DNA of 64,000 nucleotides from Nocardiopsis metallicus (GTDB lineage: Bacteria > Actinomycetota > Actinomycetes > Streptosporangiales > Streptosporangiaceae). Below the pieces are notes generated by a model. That model searched no databases. It was given only the letters and a program-made list of their open reading frames with translations, and was not told the DNA's origin. Each line of letters opens with the position of its first letter. The stretch's first letter is position 1. Below, piece after piece: positions 60,968 through 64,000 of the stretch. Location of the stretch: assembly GCF_014201115.1 (NCBI RefSeq), contig NZ_JACHDO010000001.1:7683324-7747323 (forward strand), written 5' to 3'. The translations under genes and the position numbers were made by a program.

Positions 60968-63900
60968 TCAGCGTTCGAGGCGCAGGGTGAGGATCTGGAA
61001 CGGGCGCAGGGAGACTGTGACCAGCCCAGGCCCCCGGCCGTCCGGCTGGCTCGGAGCGGTGACGGAGAGCAGCTCCGGGGCCTCCTCGTAGTCTTCCTCC
61101 AACAGGTTCACCGCGCGTACCCCGCAGACGGGGAAGCCGGTGCTCACCGAGGTCCGGGCGCGGCCGCCCCGCGCCTCGTAGAGCCGCACCACCACGTCAC
61201 CGGAGCGGTCGTCAGCGAGCTTGACCGACTCCACCACCACACCCGGATCGCCGACCGCCACCAGCGGCTCCACCGCGGACCTGCCGGGCACCTCCCTGAC
61301 CGGCAGATTCATTCGGTATCCCTCGCGGACCGCGTCCCCGATCTCCGCACCCGGGGCCAGCGCGTACCGGAACCGGTGCTCGCCCTGGTCGGTGTCGGGG
61401 TCGGGAAAGCGCGGGGCGCGCAGCAGGGACAGCCGCACGGTCGTCGTGGTACCGCCGTCCCCACGGACGTCACGGGTCACGTCGTGCCCGTAGGTGGAGT
61501 CGTTGACCACCGCCACCCCGTAGCCGGGTTCGGCCACGTGCACCCAGCGGTGGGCGCAGATCTCGAACCTCGCCGAGTCCCAGGAGGTGTTCGTGTGCGC
61601 GGGCCGCCTCACGTGGCCGAACTGGATCTCCGACGAGGATTCGTGCGCGCGCACGTCCAGCGGGAAGGCGGCCTTGAGGAACTTCTCCCGCTCGTGCCAG
61701 TCCACGACAGTCTCCACGTCCAGCCGGCGGGCGCCCGGGTCGAGCGAGATCACCTGGGTGACGGAGGAGTCCCCGAAAGTGCGGGTCACGCGCAGTGCGG
61801 CGGTCCCCGGAGCGGCTTCGACCGCTTCGAGGGGCTCGACGGAATCGCTGTCGGTGAGGTCCACGGTGGTGTTGCGGTAGAACTCGTCCACGTCCCAGGC
61901 GTCCCACTGGTTGGGCAGGTCCTGATGGAGCTGGAGCAGGTTGCCCGGCTGTCCCGGGGCCAGTACCTCGCGCCCGGCCTCCCGGTCCAGAACCGAGGTG
62001 ACCAGGCCGCGGGTGTCCACCCGGACCGTCAGCAGGCCGTTGTCCAGGACATGACCCGAGCCCGGTCCGTCCTCGGCCGGGGTGAGTGTGGCCTCCGCGG
62101 TGCCGGGGTCGCCCACCTGTTCGCGGGGCAGGGCTCCCAGAGCGGGGATCGCGTCGCGTTCGTGCGGGGTCGGATTGAAGACCACGCCACCACCGTCACC
62201 GCCGCCGTCTTCGCCGCCCTCGCCTCCGGCGAGCGCCGACTGTGCCTCGGCGATGATCTCCTCCAGCTCCCCGGCGACCCGCGCGTAGCCCTGTGCCGCC
62301 TCCCGGTGCACCCAGGCGATGGAGCTGCCCGGCAGGATGTCGTGGAACTGGTTCAGCAGTACCGTCCGCCAGATCCCGTCCAGCCGCTCGTACGGGTACT
62401 CGGCGCCCGCCCGCACCGCCGCCGTGGCCGCCCACAGCTCGGCCTCCCGCAGCAGATGCTCCGACCTGCGGTTGCCCTGCTTGGTCGCGGCCTGGCTGGT
62501 GTAGGTGCCGCGGTGGAACTCCAGGTAGAGCTCGCCCAGCCAGACGGGTGCGCCGGTGTACTCCTCGTGCGCCTTGGCGAAGAACTCCGCCGGGTGCTCG
62601 ATCTGCACCGTCGGCGAACCCTCCAGGTCGCGCAGGCGCGCCGCCCGGGCCAGCATCTCGCGGGTGGGACCGCCGCCCCCGTCCCCGTGGCCGAACGGCA
62701 CCAGCGAACGCGAGGAACCGCCCTTGTCGCGGAAGTTGCGCGAGGCGTGCGCGAGCTCGGCGCCGGTGAGCTCGGAGTTGTAGGTGTCCACCGGCGGGAA
62801 GTGGGTGAACACGCGGGTACCGTCCAGACCCTCCCACCAGAAGGTGTGGTGCGGGAACGTGTTGACCTGGCTCCAGGAGATCTTCTGGGTGAGGAACCAG
62901 CGCGACCCGGACAGCCGCACCAGCTGGGGCAGGGCCGCGGAGTAACCGAAGGAGTCCGGCAGCCACACCTCCTGGGTGTCCACGCCCAGTTCGTCGCGGA
63001 AGAAGCGCTTGCCGAAGGTGAACTGGCGGGCCAGCGCCTCGGAACCTGGCATGTTGGTGTCGGACTCCACCCACATGCCGCCGACCGGGACGAACCGCCC
63101 GGCCTCGGCGGCCTGCACGACCCGGCCGAAGACGTCCGGGCGGTGCTCCTTGAGCCAGGCCCACTGTTGGGCCTGCGACATCGCGAAGACGAACTCCGGG
63201 TGGTCCTCCATCAGCGTCACCACGTTCGCGCTGGTCCGGGCCACCTTGCGCACGGTCTCGCGCAGCGGCCACAGCCAGGCGGAGTCGATGTGCGCGTGCC
63301 CCACCGCGGACAGCCGGTGTGCGCTGGGCGAGGCGGGCGAGCGCAGCGCCGGGGCCAGGACCGCACGAGCCCGCTCGGCGGTACCGGGCACGTCCTGGAG
63401 GTCGAGGGAGTCCAGCGTCCGGCCCAGGGCGCGCAGCAGGTCCCAGCGGCGCGGGTCACCGGTGTCGAGTTCGCGCATGAGACCGCCCGTGACCTCCAGG
63501 TCCAGGGCGAGCTCCCACACCTGCCGCTCGAAGACGGCCAGGTCGGCGCGGGTCAGCTCGTACAGCGGCCGGTCCTCGGGGCCGCGTCCGGACCCCAGCC
63601 CGGTGGGCTGGAACGGGGCATTGTCGAGGATGACCGGGTTGGCGGCCGCCTCCACGTGGAACTCGACGGTCTCGTCCCCGGTGACGGGGGCGCCGACCGG
63701 GATCCAGGCGTTGCGGGGGTGCAGCCCCTTGACCACGGTGCCGTCCGCGAGATGCACGAGACCCTCGCACTGGAATCCGGGTATCGCGCCGTCGAAGCCC
63801 AGGTCCACCACGGCCTCCACGGTGCGGCCCGCCCACTCGGCGGGTACCCGACCGCGCAGCCGGAACCAGGTCGTGCCCCAGGCCGGGCCCCAGGCGTCAC

Positions 63901-64000
63901 CCACCTGGGCGGGCGCGTGGGGTGCGCCGATCCCCTCGGCAGCGGGGACCGGCTCGCCCGGCGCGTCCCAGCGGGCCACCTCCAGGGGGACCGACGCCGT
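60968..64000 (-). CDS. Alpha-mannosidase, glycoside hydrolase family 38 (5' end outside window)
   Basis: About 1010 residues are visible; the frame is open to the window edge, and the first in-window GTG (63979) is preceded by in-frame family-like sequence, so the true start is outside. The N-terminal domain (GDAWGPAWGTTWFRLRGRVP) is a beta-sandwich. The GH38 catalytic domain follows: AVGHAHIDSAWLWPLRETVRK (metal-binding His-x-His-x-Asp), FVPVGGMWVESDTNMPGSE, VWLPDSFGYSAALPQL, and the C-terminal LNQFHDILPGSSIAWVH. No signal peptide visible. It removes alpha-mannose from mannans or mannosylated glycans. Confidence 0.92.
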   Translation of the reverse strand, partial: TASVPLEVARWDAPGEPVPAAEGIGAPHAPAQVGDAWGPAWGTTWFRLRGRVPAEWAGRTVEAVVDLGFDGAIPGFQCEGLVHLADGTVVKGLHPRNAWIPVGAPVTGDETVEFHVEAAANPVILDNAPFQPTGLGSGRGPEDRPLYELTRADLAVFERQVWELALDLEVTGGLMRELDTGDPRRWDLLRALGRTLDSLDLQDVPGTAERARAVLAPALRSPASPSAHRLSAVGHAHIDSAWLWPLRETVRKVARTSANVVTLMEDHPEFVFAMSQAQQWAWLKEHRPDVFGRVVQAAEAGRFVPVGGMWVESDTNMPGSEALARQFTFGKRFFRDELGVDTQEVWLPDSFGYSAALPQLVRLSGSRWFLTQKISWSQVNTFPHHTFWWEGLDGTRVFTHFPPVDTYNSELTGAELAHASRNFRDKGGSSRSLVPFGHGDGGGGPTREMLARAARLRDLEGSPTVQIEHPAEFFAKAHEEYTGAPVWLGELYLEFHRGTYTSQAATKQGNRRSEHLLREAELWAATAAVRAGAEYPYERLDGIWRTVLLNQFHDILPGSSIAWVHREAAQGYARVAGELEEIIAEAQSALAGGEGGEDGGGDGGGVVFNPTPHERDAIPALGALPREQVGDPGTAEATLTPAEDGPGSGHVLDNGLLTVRVDTRGLVTSVLDREAGREVLAPGQPGNLLQLHQDLPNQWDAWDVDEFYRNTTVDLTDSDSVEPLEAVEAAPGTAALRVTRTFGDSSVTQVISLDPGARRLDVETVVDWHEREKFLKAAFPLDVRAHESSSEIQFGHVRRPAHTNTSWDSARFEICAHRWVHVAEPGYGVAVVNDSTYGHDVTRDVRGDGGTTTTVRLSLLRAPRFPDPDTDQGEHRFRYALAPGAEIGDAVREGYRMNLPVREVPGRSAVEPLVAVGDPGVVVESVKLADDRSGDVVVRLYEARGGRARTSVSTGFPVCGVRAVNLLEEDYEEAPELLSVTAPSQPDGRGPGLVTVSLRPFQILTLRLER

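Noticed and set aside
1..64000. tRNA, rRNA and CRISPR features
   Set aside because: I looked for the T-loop GGTTCRA pattern and regular spaced repeats and saw none that held up; a dedicated scan could still find one.

Overview
The window is high-GC DNA with GTG and TTG starts, GGAGG-type ribosome binding sites, TIGR04222 and DUF418 proteins, several Ser/Thr kinase fusions and a Gram-positive Tad pilus operon. This points to a filamentous actinomycete. Nocardiopsis or a close relative is my best guess, but that is an inference. I saw no rRNA, tRNA or CRISPR array.

Layout. 1-2.4 kb: 5' part of a GT4 glycosyltransferase, then a gene-poor stretch. 2.4-3.9 kb: pentapeptide-repeat membrane protein. 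4.0-17.4 kb: an accessory island with four proteins that begin with a type IVb (Flp-type) prepilin signature, G^xxxxE(Y/T), followed by a hydrophobic helix. One is a plain short pilin. The other three carry extra C-terminal domains: a beta-rich domain with a DxYDW motif, a transglycosylase-like domain, and a Hint plus colicin E3-like RNase module. Probable immunity partners lie directly downstream of two of them: a lipoprotein (with a decayed copy upstream) and an 84-aa protein overlapping the RNase gene. An OmpA-like lipoprotein, an FKBP lipoprotein, a TIGR04222 protein and small membrane proteins fill the island. 12.2-13.7 kb is an intact IS701-family element. 17.5-19.3 kb is a frameshifted ISAs1-family element nested in an older IS1634-family fragment.

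19.4-41.9 kb: small hypotheticals, a minimal GntR regulator, an LLM oxidoreductase/ArsR divergent pair, a MATE transporter, a DUF418 protein, a nitroreductase-hemerythrin fusion, and four kinase-domain membrane proteins. 42.0-49.8 kb: a leftward tad operon (unknown gene, cpaB, tadZ, two tadE-like genes, tadA, tadB, tadC) with no pilin or prepilin peptidase gene. 50.5-60.9 kb: DUF1232 protein, YciI/IclR/PobA cluster, a second IS701 copy with an internal deletion, hypotheticals, and a divergent SMR pair with a TetR regulator. 61.0-64.0 kb: GH38 alpha-mannosidase, 5' end outside the window.

How the parts may work together. A 16-bp motif, TGGCCAnnnnCGGCCA, lies upstream of the tad operon, the pilin operon and the two prepilin-toxin genes, in the same orientation relative to each gene. 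With the shared prepilin signature, this suggests that the Tad machine assembles or exports pilin-anchored effectors, a contact-dependent competition system. That link is inference; the signatures, domains, gene order and motif copies are read directly from the sequence.
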